Assembly: GCA_038131795.1 (NCBI GenBank) | Contig: JAYPQE010000003.1 | Location: 1,550,001 to 1,614,000 of the forward strand | DNA from: Eutrophobius brisbanensis | Lineage (GTDB): Bacteria > Pseudomonadota > Gammaproteobacteria > Eutrophobiales > Eutrophobiaceae | Reading direction: 5' to 3' | Length of the DNA: 64,000 nucleotides | In this document: one piece after another, positions 8,324 through 16,443 of the stretch | How positions within the stretch are numbered: position 1 is the stretch's first letter | How the letters are laid out: the number at the start of each line of letters is the position of its first letter | Notes under the pieces: model-generated | Seen by the model: the letters and a program-made list of their open reading frames with translations, nothing else | The model's database searches: none | What the model was told of the DNA's origin: nothing | Position numbers and translations under genes: made by a program

Positions 8324-9017
8324 ATGCTGGTTAACCTCATGTAAAGACGATCTTAAAAAGAAGGACAGACCTTTCATAACCCTTGCCTATGCCCAGGGAC
8401 TGGATGGCAGCATCACGACTCGCCAGGGTAATTCATTGGGACTGAGTGGAAAACAATCTATACAATTAACCCACCAGCTACGCAGTTTACATGATGGTAT
8501 TCTTGTTGGCATTGAGACCATCCTGGCAGACGACCCTAAGTTAACTGTCAGAGAATGGAAGGGCAATAATCCGCAACCCATCGTATTAGACAGCCAATTA
8601 AGACTTCCACCTACCGCAAAAATCTGTAAGCATCCTGATAAGACTTGCTGGATATTATCCTTGTCTGAAGACAAAGGTAAGGCCCATGACAATGCGGAAA
8701 TATTGACATTTGAAAGTGAGAATCAAAAACTTGTTCCACTGGAAAAGGCCATGAAAAAGATTAGTGAAATGGGAATTACCAGCTTAATGGTGGAAGGTGG
8801 TGCAACTGTGATAACAGCATTCCTCAATGCAAAAATTGCAGATGTAGTGGTCATTACAATTACACCATGGTTGATAGGGGGGTATAAGGCAGTATCCAAC
8901 CTTGGTGAAACCAGTCTCTCACAGCTTCCATCCTTGAATGGCCTTAACTATGGAATACTGGAGAAAGATATGATTATTTATGGAAGCCTGAAATACGGAG
9001 AAGTTTCAGCGTGTTAA
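8301..9017 (+). CDS. RibD C-terminal-type pyrimidine/pterin reductase
   Basis: A 238-residue protein of the dihydrofolate-reductase-like RibD-C family. RPFITLAYAQGLDGSI near residue 23 and ILVGIETILADDPKLTVR near 67-84 are its substrate and NADPH-binding marks, with MVEGGATVITAFL near 162. The N-terminal deaminase domain of RibD is missing, so it would only perform the ribosyl-to-ribityl reduction, as in archaeal and fungal enzymes that reduce before deamination. It overlaps ribA by 23 bases and the next gene by 7, so translation is probably coupled. In this setting it could act on the GTP cyclohydrolase II product or reduce a pterin; the sequence does not decide. Confidence 0.82.
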   Translation: MNLNQQIECWLTSCKDDLKKKDRPFITLAYAQGLDGSITTRQGNSLGLSGKQSIQLTHQLRSLHDGILVGIETILADDPKLTVREWKGNNPQPIVLDSQLRLPPTAKICKHPDKTCWILSLSEDKGKAHDNAEILTFESENQKLVPLEKAMKKISEMGITSLMVEGGATVITAFLNAKIADVVVITITPWLIGGYKAVSNLGETSLSQLPSLNGLNYGILEKDMIIYGSLKYGEVSAC

Positions 9018-10039
9018 GCAGGCAACTCTGGTTTACTGCACCTGGGCAGGTAGAGGTTCGAGAACATTCTCTACCTGACCTTCAAGCAAATCAGGTCCTG
9101 GTTGAATCTTTGTGCTCTGCTATTAGTACAGGTACAGAATTACTGGTCTTTAGAAACCAGCTTCCAGAAGGGATGCCTTTAGATACCACAATCGAAAACT
9201 TGAAATCCCAGTCAATAACGTATCCACTCCAGTATGGATATGCAACAGTCGGCATCATTCAAAATACAGGGGCAGCTGTGGACAGAACATTGATTGGAAA
9301 AACTGTGTTTGCTTATGCACCTCATGCCAGTCACTCCATCGTATCCTTAGACAATATAGTTATCCTGCCGGACGATATGAAAAATGAAGATGCTGCGTTT
9401 CTTGCCAACATGGAAACTGCGGTAAACCTTGTCCAGGATGGGGCCCCATTATTAGGTGAGAGCGTTGCAGTTATTGGTATTGGAACTGTTGGCCTGTTGA
9501 CCTGCGCCGCGTTGGAAACCTTTCCTCTGTCAGGACTTTATGCCTTGGACAATATGGAATCCCGCAGAAAATTATTAACTGATAATGTTAACTGCATTGC
9601 CTTATCTTCTGATAAGGATGATGCAACCAGTAATATCAAAATATTATGCCCACAGGTAGGCCCCGACCCCGGTGTAGACCTGTGTATTGAGGTTACTGGA
9701 AACCCGGATGCACTGAACCTCGCAATAGAACTTTGTGCCTATGATGGCAGGATAGTCGTCGGCAGTTGGTATGGGAATAAATCTTCTGCTGTGAATTTAG
9801 GTGGAAAATTCCATCGTAATCGGCTGAATATTATCAGTAGCCAGGTAAGTACCATCTCGTCAAATTTACTGGGCAGATGGAACAAAAAAAGACGGCTGGA
9901 GTTCACCTGCAAAATGATAAACAAGATACGTCCAGGCAAATTTATTAATAAAAAAATCCAATTTGAACAGGCGCAGCAGGCCTATGAATTACTGGACAAT
10001 TCTCCAGGCGAAATCACCCAGGTACTGCTGGAATATTGA
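9011..10039 (+). CDS. BchC-like medium-chain dehydrogenase
   Basis: A 342-residue medium-chain dehydrogenase/reductase starting at GTG 9011. The N-terminal catalytic domain has SAISTGTELLVFRNQLP and YPLQYGYATVG, the pattern of the BchC (bacteriochlorophyllide dehydrogenase)-like branch, instead of the Cys and GHE motifs of zinc alcohol dehydrogenases. The Rossmann stretch VAVIGIGTVGLLTC follows near residues 152-166. No other photosynthesis gene is present, so chlorophyll synthesis is not the job. In this operon it would oxidise an alcohol or reduce a carbonyl on the pathway intermediate. It overlaps the reductase gene by 7 bases, and the PTPS-like gene follows after 22 bases. Confidence 0.75.
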   Translation: MLSRQLWFTAPGQVEVREHSLPDLQANQVLVESLCSAISTGTELLVFRNQLPEGMPLDTTIENLKSQSITYPLQYGYATVGIIQNTGAAVDRTLIGKTVFAYAPHASHSIVSLDNIVILPDDMKNEDAAFLANMETAVNLVQDGAPLLGESVAVIGIGTVGLLTCAALETFPLSGLYALDNMESRRKLLTDNVNCIALSSDKDDATSNIKILCPQVGPDPGVDLCIEVTGNPDALNLAIELCAYDGRIVVGSWYGNKSSAVNLGGKFHRNRLNIISSQVSTISSNLLGRWNKKRRLEFTCKMINKIRPGKFINKKIQFEQAQQAYELLDNSPGEITQVLLEY

Positions 10040-10061
10040 ATTACAGTTGTTGGAGATGACT

Positions 10062-10439
10062 ATGTATAGTATTGCGGTTAAAAAAGATTTTATTGCCAAT
10101 CATTTTCTCATTGGCGGAGACTGGGGACGTGAAAATGAACCCCATGCACACCATTATGTACTGGAAATACAAATAGATCATGACCAACTGGATGAACATG
10201 GATATCTAGTTGATATTGTGAAAATTGAAACCGAACTCAATCAAATCGTTGAAAAATTTCGGGATAAATTATTAAATGATTTTCCGGAATTTGACGGCAT
10301 CAATACCAGCATTGAGCACTTTAGTCGAATTCTATGGGACAAATTATATGTTGCAATCCAACCTCCGGCACCCGGGGCTCTCACAATCAAACTCTGGGAA
10401 AATGACGATTGCTGGACGTCATATAAAAAAGAATACTAA
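10062..10439 (+). CDS. 6-pyruvoyltetrahydropterin synthase-like protein with Cys to Glu change
   Basis: A 125-residue PTPS/QueD-fold protein. The three zinc histidines are present: His14 (ANHFLIG) and His28/His30 (PHAHHY). Asp51, Glu85 (NTSIEHF) and Glu113 (IKLWEND) fit the rest of the family pattern. The catalytic Cys that normally stands four residues before the HxH is Glu24 here. That replacement is the hallmark described for PTPS-III proteins, which cleave the dihydroneopterin side chain to give 6-hydroxymethyl-dihydropterin. I start at ATG 10062 because GGAG lies 6 bases before it; ATG 10056 is too close. It lies between the dehydrogenase and glycosyltransferase genes and strongly suggests a pterin substrate. 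Confidence 0.8.
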   Translation: MYSIAVKKDFIANHFLIGGDWGRENEPHAHHYVLEIQIDHDQLDEHGYLVDIVKIETELNQIVEKFRDKLLNDFPEFDGINTSIEHFSRILWDKLYVAIQPPAPGALTIKLWENDDCWTSYKKEY

Positions 10440-10447
10440 TTGACCGA

Positions 10448-11512
10448 ATGCGAATTGGCTTTTTGATTTATGGTGATATCAATACCATAAGTGGTGGTTA
10501 TCTTTATGATCGTAAAGTAATTGAACACCTCAGAAATGCAGGCGATGATGTCACCATAATCTGCCTGAACAGAAAAAAGTATTTTCACTCCATTGTATCC
10601 AACCTGCCGACTGACTTTATAAAAGAGCATGAACTTGACGTCATTATCGAAGATGAATTGACGTATCCATCACTATATCGGACCAATGAAAAATTAAAAA
10701 AACAAATACCAATCATTGGGCTGGTCCATTTGTTTCATAGCTATTCAATGCAGCCAGGACACATCAATTGGCTTTATAAAAAAATTGAAGGACGATATCT
10801 TAATTCCATCGATGGGCTCATACTGAATAGTAAAAGCACGCTTGAACAGGCGGAATCATTAATGGGCAAAAAACTGGCCAGGCATGTCATAGCATATCCG
10901 GCAGGAGATAATTTTAATCAGCATCAGGACATGTTTAATCAGCCAATAGCATACGATTTCAATGATCCGCTGAAAATCTTATTTATTGGCAATGTGATTA
11001 AACAAAAGGGCCTGCATAATTTGTTACATGCGCTTTCCATGCTCAATAAAAATACTTTTCAATTAACCATAACCGGTAACATAGATATGGAACCGGAATA
11101 TGTACAATCAATCCGGGACTTAATTAAGCAATATCAACTATCTGACCGAGTTGAGTTTACCGGGCCATTACCAATAGATGTCCTACCGGATATTTATAGG
11201 CAACATCACGTTATGGCGCTGCCATCTGTAAATGAGGCATTTGGCATTGTGTATCTTGAGGCAATGCAGTTTGGTTTGCCGGTTATCGGTACCACCGCTG
11301 GTGGGGCAAAGGAAATCATACAACATGGCATAAATGGCTATCTTGTAGATGCTGGTAACACCGGTATGATCGCAAAATATATTAAACACTGGATCGAAAC
11401 CCCCGATGAAATCTCTACAATGGGTAAACATGCCATACAACGCTACCGTCAACATCCGACCTGGGACATAACAGGCAATAATATACGTGAATTCTTAATG
11501 AGTTATGTTTAA
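10448..11512 (+). CDS. Family 4 glycosyltransferase
   Basis: A 354-residue GT-B glycosyltransferase. The N-terminal domain begins with MRIGFLIYGDINTISGGY, the acceptor-side glycine motif. The C-terminal donor domain has FIGNVIKQKGLHNLLHAL near 180 and the GT4 E-x7-E motif EAFGIVYLE near 260, then GLPVIGTTAGGAKEI. It would transfer a sugar from a nucleotide donor with retention of configuration. It follows the PTPS-like gene by 8 bases and precedes the methyltransferase by 14, so it is in the same operon. The acceptor could be the pterin-type product or a lipid or glycan. Codon use here is AT-rich compared with the 1-5 kb genes. Confidence 0.85.
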   Translation: MRIGFLIYGDINTISGGYLYDRKVIEHLRNAGDDVTIICLNRKKYFHSIVSNLPTDFIKEHELDVIIEDELTYPSLYRTNEKLKKQIPIIGLVHLFHSYSMQPGHINWLYKKIEGRYLNSIDGLILNSKSTLEQAESLMGKKLARHVIAYPAGDNFNQHQDMFNQPIAYDFNDPLKILFIGNVIKQKGLHNLLHALSMLNKNTFQLTITGNIDMEPEYVQSIRDLIKQYQLSDRVEFTGPLPIDVLPDIYRQHHVMALPSVNEAFGIVYLEAMQFGLPVIGTTAGGAKEIIQHGINGYLVDAGNTGMIAKYIKHWIETPDEISTMGKHAIQRYRQHPTWDITGNNIREFLMSYV

Positions 11513-11526
11513 TACTGGAAAAAAAT

Positions 11527-12405
11527 ATGGTTGATGAATTATTTGACTATCCTGCTTACCTGTCAGCCAAAAAATCTATAGATGACAGAAGTCTTAACAG
11601 ACAGGTGTCGTCAACTATGTGTCATTGGCTGCAAAAAAGACAAACACAAAAACACGAAATAAAGATTCTGGAAATTGGCGCCGGTATTGGCACTATGATA
11701 GAGCGTATCACTGACCAGGCTATTGTTAAAGATTGTTTTTATACCGCCATAGAACAGGAACCTGGATTCAAGGACTATGCTTTACAACGTCTCTCTGAAA
11801 GCCCGGAGTATACCTTGATAAACAAGGGCCAACTTTGGCAATTAACCACTTCAAACACGACTATAACAATTGATTGGTTAAGCGGTGATGGGCTGGACAT
11901 TAATCGAATAGTAAATGAAACAGACTTTGATCTGGTGCTCGGTCATGCAGTTATTGATCTGCTACCCGTCCCCAAGTTCCTGCCAGACTTATTTAAACAT
12001 CTTGAGCCTGATGGCGGGTATTATTTCAGTCTGAATTTTTCTGGCAAGACTGAATTTAGGCCTGCGCATATAGATGACGAAACTATATACAATGCCTATC
12101 ATAAAGACATGGATAAACGGTTTAATAATATCGACTGGCTGGCCAGCCGAACTGGAGAAATATTGGGCGAATGGTTAATTGAGCAAGGTCATAATGTCCT
12201 GGCAACAGGTCCTTCCGACTGGAGACTGACCAGCCGCGACAATGGAGACGATATACTGTTCCTTGAAAACATTCTGCAAACCATTGAAAAGGCATTACAA
12301 GGGCTACCTTGCCTGGAATCATGGTTAACCGAAAGGCAAAGGCAGTTAGCGTCAAAAGAACTGAGTTTTACAGCTTCGAATATTGATTATTTTGGACTGA
12401 TATGA
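11527..12405 (+). CDS. SAM-dependent class I methyltransferase
   Basis: A 292-residue class I methyltransferase-like protein. The SAM motif ILEIGAGIGTMIERI is at about 47-61, with an acidic residue after the second strand (AIEQEPGF) and DLVLGHAVIDLLPVP near 135-150. The late part ends in a long helical tail without a recognised domain. It is the last gene of the ribA operon and its end overlaps the end of the convergent membrane protein gene by 19 bases. The substrate is unknown; the operon suggests O- or N-methylation of the same product that the glycosyltransferase modifies. Confidence 0.75.
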   Translation: MVDELFDYPAYLSAKKSIDDRSLNRQVSSTMCHWLQKRQTQKHEIKILEIGAGIGTMIERITDQAIVKDCFYTAIEQEPGFKDYALQRLSESPEYTLINKGQLWQLTTSNTTITIDWLSGDGLDINRIVNETDFDLVLGHAVIDLLPVPKFLPDLFKHLEPDGGYYFSLNFSGKTEFRPAHIDDETIYNAYHKDMDKRFNNIDWLASRTGEILGEWLIEQGHNVLATGPSDWRLTSRDNGDDILFLENILQTIEKALQGLPCLESWLTERQRQLASKELSFTASNIDYFGLI

Positions 12406-13409
12406 TCTGGCTTTTCCTGCCAGATTGTATTTCTCATTAAAGATTGAAATGCAAACATCCCGGCGCAGACTATGGCCAGGTCTCTGATACGAATAAATGC
12501 AATCATCCCCACCACATCAAATGTATTCAGCCCCAGACTGGTGAAAACCCAAAATATTGTGGCTTCAATTGTCCCCACCCCACCTGGCACCGGTAATAAT
12601 AATGCTAGCCGCATGGCGATGACCAGAAACACAAAATCTAATATGGATAGTTTTATCTTTAAAAATTCCAGGACTAACCAGAGTTCCGCAAGCATCCCCA
12701 CCCAACCAATAATTGAAACTAAAACAGTAGAATAAAATACCCCTGGTTTGCTAATAAAAAAACTGTGTGCGTCTTTGGAAACATTCTCCATATGTAATGT
12801 TAAAGACTTAATCCTCGGACTATGTTGCCAATGTCCTATCGCTTTCTTAAGCCGGCTTATAATTACACTGTCATGGGAAATCAGTAACCTCCCGAAGAGA
12901 AAAATACCTATAACCATAACGACACATATTATCAATGGGTAATACCAGACAGTGATGTCGGTATTTGAAAACAATATCAAAATGATAATACCGCAACACA
13001 ATACGGAAAAATTTATCCATAACTCAAAAATCCTGTCCAGTGCGACAGACAAAAATGCCTTGTGTCCCAGGCAATTATCAGTTTTCCAGAGCCAGTATAT
13101 CTGTAATGGCTCACCGCCAAACTGCGGTCCGGGTGTAATATAACTAAAAGACTGTCCAGCTTGCCTGATTAACAAAAGTTTTAAAAAACTGGTTTTAAAA
13201 TCTATTCCATTATTAATGAGCAACCAACGGTATACATAAATTAAAATAATAATGAAATTTATACCACACCAGATACCCCATTGATGATATTCCAGGCCTT
13301 TAATCCAGGTCAGAGCTGATTCTATTGGCAACTGCTTAAGCATTAATATCAGCAGCAATAAGGCGCTGCCCCATAACAAAAGTAGTGTTGTGTTAGTGCT
13401 TTTTTTCAT
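12387..13409 (-). CDS. Flippase-like integral membrane protein (UPF0104/LPG synthase TM family)
   Basis: A 340-residue inner-membrane protein with about eight hydrophobic segments, of the family that includes the transmembrane part of lysylphosphatidylglycerol synthase (MprF) and related flippase-like proteins. Family marks are QAGQSFSYITPGPQFGGEP near residue 85 and LLLPVPGGVGTIEATIFW near 270. Such proteins are often found with glycosyltransferases and are thought to move lipid-linked molecules. Its start overlaps the stop of the phosphatidyltransferase gene by four bases, and it is the last gene of the minus-strand operon beginning at 17144. Confidence 0.8.
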   Translation of the reverse strand: MKKSTNTTLLLLWGSALLLLILMLKQLPIESALTWIKGLEYHQWGIWCGINFIIILIYVYRWLLINNGIDFKTSFLKLLLIRQAGQSFSYITPGPQFGGEPLQIYWLWKTDNCLGHKAFLSVALDRIFELWINFSVLCCGIIILILFSNTDITVWYYPLIICVVMVIGIFLFGRLLISHDSVIISRLKKAIGHWQHSPRIKSLTLHMENVSKDAHSFFISKPGVFYSTVLVSIIGWVGMLAELWLVLEFLKIKLSILDFVFLVIAMRLALLLPVPGGVGTIEATIFWVFTSLGLNTFDVVGMIAFIRIRDLAIVCAGMFAFQSLMRNTIWQEKPDHISPK

Positions 13410-14518
13410 GCCCCGTCATACCGATTGATCCAGTCCTCGTCCCTTTTAAACAGGTTGAATCTACCGGTACCTAACATCATGATCCAGATATAAATGAATA
13501 ACAGAGTGGTAACTACTAGAGAGGGGGCCTGGTCCTGAAATAACAATCCCATTTGTATTGCCAATATAGCTGCACCTGTCCTCCCGGCAATACCGCATAC
13601 CATCATAAAGATTGCGATTGATGTGATTATCAATGTATTGAATGATGCTTGAATTATATTTTCATTGATCAGGTAAATGACCAGAATCAATGCTACCAAT
13701 CTAAGACCTGGTAATAAGACATTTTTACCAATTGTCTTCAGGTGCTCCAGGTTGAGAGCTATACCGGTGCCTTGAACCAGGCTGCCCCTGACAATGCACC
13801 AGTCAATCAAAAATCCAATCAGTAATGGCAACATAAACGCTATCCCTGCCAATTGGGTAATGGGAGGCCTGAATATTGGCAGCAGAATTACAGCGACAAA
13901 TCCCATTTGAAATCCCGCGATGGTCCTTCGTGAAATATTGGCCGATAACTTATTAACCTTCAGGCCGCGGTATGATCTCATGTAAATTCCAAATATAAAG
14001 AGATAATAGGCCATACTGACCAAAAGATAACTCCAGTGTAACTGACCATAGCTAACAGCCAATAAGGGCGCAATCAACAAACCAATGGCATCATAAACCG
14101 TATCAAGCTCGGCCCCCAATTGGCTTTGCATATGAGTAATTCGCGCCAGATATCCGTCAAGTCTGTCTATGATTGAGGCAATAAAATAAATACTACCGGG
14201 TAGCCAGATCAGGAGGCCTTCCGGCCAGGGTTTGAACAAAAATCCGGCCAATGCTGCGATTAATACGCCACGAAAAATCGTGGCTCGGTTGCCCCAGCCC
14301 AAATTTATATAAGTCGGTGATTTTTCATCAGGGCGGTTTAATCCAAGTCTGCTTATTGTTTGTGTAATGACTATTATTAGTGTAACTATGGACAAGATGA
14401 GCCAATGATTTGCAAACTCACTGTCTTCAATATTAAATAGGACGGCATATATAGTGAGCAAGAAAATAACTGCTAATGAATATATCAGTAAGATTTCTTT
14501 TTTGTAGAGAGTAAGCAT
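13406..14518 (-). CDS. CDP-alcohol phosphatidyltransferase family membrane protein
   Basis: A 370-residue polytopic membrane protein. The catalytic CDP-alcohol motif DG-x2-AR-x8-G-x3-D-x3-D is complete, starting at DGYLAR near residue 121 and ending at DTVYDA. This chemistry replaces CMP on a CDP-alcohol with another alcohol, forming a phospholipid or phosphoalcohol headgroup. The protein is about twice the length of PgsA or PssA, with an extra C-terminal membrane half, so it is not a standard housekeeping enzyme. It sits between the O-antigen-ligase-like and flippase-like genes, which suggests making or decorating a lipid-linked glycan. Confidence 0.82.
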   Translation of the reverse strand: MLTLYKKEILLIYSLAVIFLLTIYAVLFNIEDSEFANHWLILSIVTLIIVITQTISRLGLNRPDEKSPTYINLGWGNRATIFRGVLIAALAGFLFKPWPEGLLIWLPGSIYFIASIIDRLDGYLARITHMQSQLGAELDTVYDAIGLLIAPLLAVSYGQLHWSYLLVSMAYYLFIFGIYMRSYRGLKVNKLSANISRRTIAGFQMGFVAVILLPIFRPPITQLAGIAFMLPLLIGFLIDWCIVRGSLVQGTGIALNLEHLKTIGKNVLLPGLRLVALILVIYLINENIIQASFNTLIITSIAIFMMVCGIAGRTGAAILAIQMGLLFQDQAPSLVVTTLLFIYIWIMMLGTGRFNLFKRDEDWINRYDGA

Positions 14519-14548
14519 TCAGAAATTCATATTCATCAATAACGTTCG

Positions 14549-15745
14549 TTATGAATGTGTTATATCACTATCTGCAGATAAGGCCTTAAAACACAATAAC
14601 GACAATATCGCCAGGTACTGTGTTGACAGCCACCAACTGTGCCAGGCATTGAAGCTGACCATGGCAAAGCTTAAATAAATGACCAATGATGCAACACATG
14701 CCCCAGCAAATGCCCGGTCTTTTTGCTTGTAGGCATATCCCCAGAACATCCCGATTAAGCAGCAAAATAATATTACGCCTGGCAATCCCGCTTCCAGGCG
14801 AATTTGTAATGGAATATTATGAGGATGGACCTGAATTATACTTGTTGCATCTGCTCCTGTTAGTTCTTCTATTCTATTTGAAGTACCAAGCCCCCAACCA
14901 AGTATGGGCCTTTCATTAATTAACTCCACTGTCTTCATCCATATATCAAGCCGTTCTTGCCAGGATGTAGGTATTGATGATATGACCTGAAAATAATCAA
15001 GCTTCAGGAGATAAGACATTAATTGAGGAATAAATAGAATTATTAAGATTGAAATGACCGCTAGTAACATCACTCCCTTTCTCTTTAGTACCAGGGCTAT
15101 ACATGCTGAAATAATCGCAAAACAGACCGAAAGAATAGCAGCAAACATTGGATGGAATAAGAAAACCAGTAATGACAAAAGAGATAGTGTCATTAAATAT
15201 TTCTTTTCATTTCGAAAATGATAAAAACAAAATGGCAATAACAGTGTATACAGGGCGGTGGCATGGTCCATAGGCTGGCCATAATTGTATCTTTCAAACC
15301 CTAACAGTTTCCGAAAAAACAGGGCCAGCTCATAACCACTGATATGTTCAGATATGAGTATCCCTGATATCAATATCATCAAGGCCAACAATATGTAATT
15401 ATTAATCCCACTGGAAACGGTTTCACGCCAAAAACTTATGTAATAAATGGCCATAATTCCCAGCAGACCGGCAAGCCAAAGTTTTAATAAAATTTCCAGG
15501 CTGGTGATGGAGGATAAAGACCATAAAACACTTAAAGATAGCCATATTAAAAAGCCGATTAGTACAATGTTGGTTGGCCTGGATAATAATCCAGTTAATT
15601 GACGGCCTCGCTGCCTCCAGATTATTAATAAACAACATATAATAAAGACAGGAATTATCATCCCACCGGCAAACAGTGTAACCAAAAAACTGCCATAAAC
15701 CAGATAGATGATTTGCTGTGGAAGCGATATTATCCTGGAAGACAA
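14549..15745 (-). CDS. O-antigen ligase/polymerase-like membrane protein (Wzy_C family)
   Basis: A 398-residue protein with about 10-12 membrane segments. The large loop contains the Wzy/WaaL region: RPILGWGLGTSN followed by VHPHNIPLQIRLEAGLPG near residue 310, including the conserved His. Such proteins polymerise glycan repeats or transfer lipid-carried glycan to an acceptor in the periplasm. It begins 16 bases before the end of the FkbM methyltransferase gene and is followed by the phosphatidyltransferase gene after 30 bases. Ligase and polymerase cannot be told apart from sequence. Confidence 0.8.
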   Translation of the reverse strand: MSSRIISLPQQIIYLVYGSFLVTLFAGGMIIPVFIICCLLIIWRQRGRQLTGLLSRPTNIVLIGFLIWLSLSVLWSLSSITSLEILLKLWLAGLLGIMAIYYISFWRETVSSGINNYILLALMILISGILISEHISGYELALFFRKLLGFERYNYGQPMDHATALYTLLLPFCFYHFRNEKKYLMTLSLLSLLVFLFHPMFAAILSVCFAIISACIALVLKRKGVMLLAVISILIILFIPQLMSYLLKLDYFQVISSIPTSWQERLDIWMKTVELINERPILGWGLGTSNRIEELTGADATSIIQVHPHNIPLQIRLEAGLPGVILFCCLIGMFWGYAYKQKDRAFAGACVASLVIYLSFAMVSFNAWHSWWLSTQYLAILSLLCFKALSADSDITHS

Positions 15746-16443
15746 ATAAAGTTTTTCCCGTAATGTATTGGATCAACAGAATTCATTTTTTTAAATTCAT
15801 TATCTGTATAAATATAAACTTCGTATCCATAGTCCCTTAATAAAGCCAATGTTCTATTTTCACGCTTTTCTTCAGGATCCCCAAGGATCTCAACCTGGAA
15901 GACCGGTCTTTGTGATCCAATTAACTGTTCAGCCCCTTGCAAGACACTATACTCATGCCCTTCCACGTCTATCTTTATGAATCCCACATTTTCAAACCCC
16001 ATTGAATCAAGCGTCACTGTGTCAACCAAGTGCGTCTGATAGGACATCTCTGAATTGCTTAGTTTATCAAACGATGCAATATTCATTTGTTTTCGACCGT
16101 ATTTTACCGGGATATAAAAAGGAAGTTGAGAATTTGTATTGGATACGCCTTTGTTAATAACGACCACATTATCTGCAACTGCTTTCATTAGAAAATCAGC
16201 AAATAATTCATGTGGTTCAAAGGCAATCACATCCCTGGCGTACCTGGACAGAAAATAGGTGTACAACCCCGTATTCGCCCCAATATCAATGGCCGTTTTA
16301 TCTCTATCCAAAATCTCGGGCAAGATCTCTAATTCTGTTTCCTGAGATTTATCTGCCCTTCGATACTTGTTCTGCGCACTGAGTCGAAGATAAATCTTTT
16401 TCGGCAGAACATGAAATTTCAAGAATTCTTTAAACCTGGTCAT
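15730..16443 (-). CDS. FkbM-family methyltransferase
   Basis: A 237-residue FkbM-type SAM methyltransferase. AIDIGANTGLYTYFLSRY is the SAM-binding motif near residue 50, and GFIKIDVEGHEYSVLQGA near 155-172 is the family's second signature. FkbM enzymes O-methylate sugars or polyketide hydroxyls. I start at ATG 16443 (MTRFKEF), which overlaps the upstream stop as ATGA; the longer frame starting at 16494 reads into the preceding gene. Its place between a nuclease-fold gene and an O-antigen-ligase-like gene points to methylation of a glycan. Confidence 0.85.
   Translation of the reverse strand: MTRFKEFLKFHVLPKKIYLRLSAQNKYRRADKSQETELEILPEILDRDKTAIDIGANTGLYTYFLSRYARDVIAFEPHELFADFLMKAVADNVVVINKGVSNTNSQLPFYIPVKYGRKQMNIASFDKLSNSEMSYQTHLVDTVTLDSMGFENVGFIKIDVEGHEYSVLQGAEQLIGSQRPVFQVEILGDPEEKRENRTLALLRDYGYEVYIYTDNEFKKMNSVDPIHYGKNFICLPG

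Noticed and set aside
9011..10039. Bacteriochlorophyll synthesis gene bchC
   Set aside because: The similarity is at branch level only, and no other photosynthesis genes are present.
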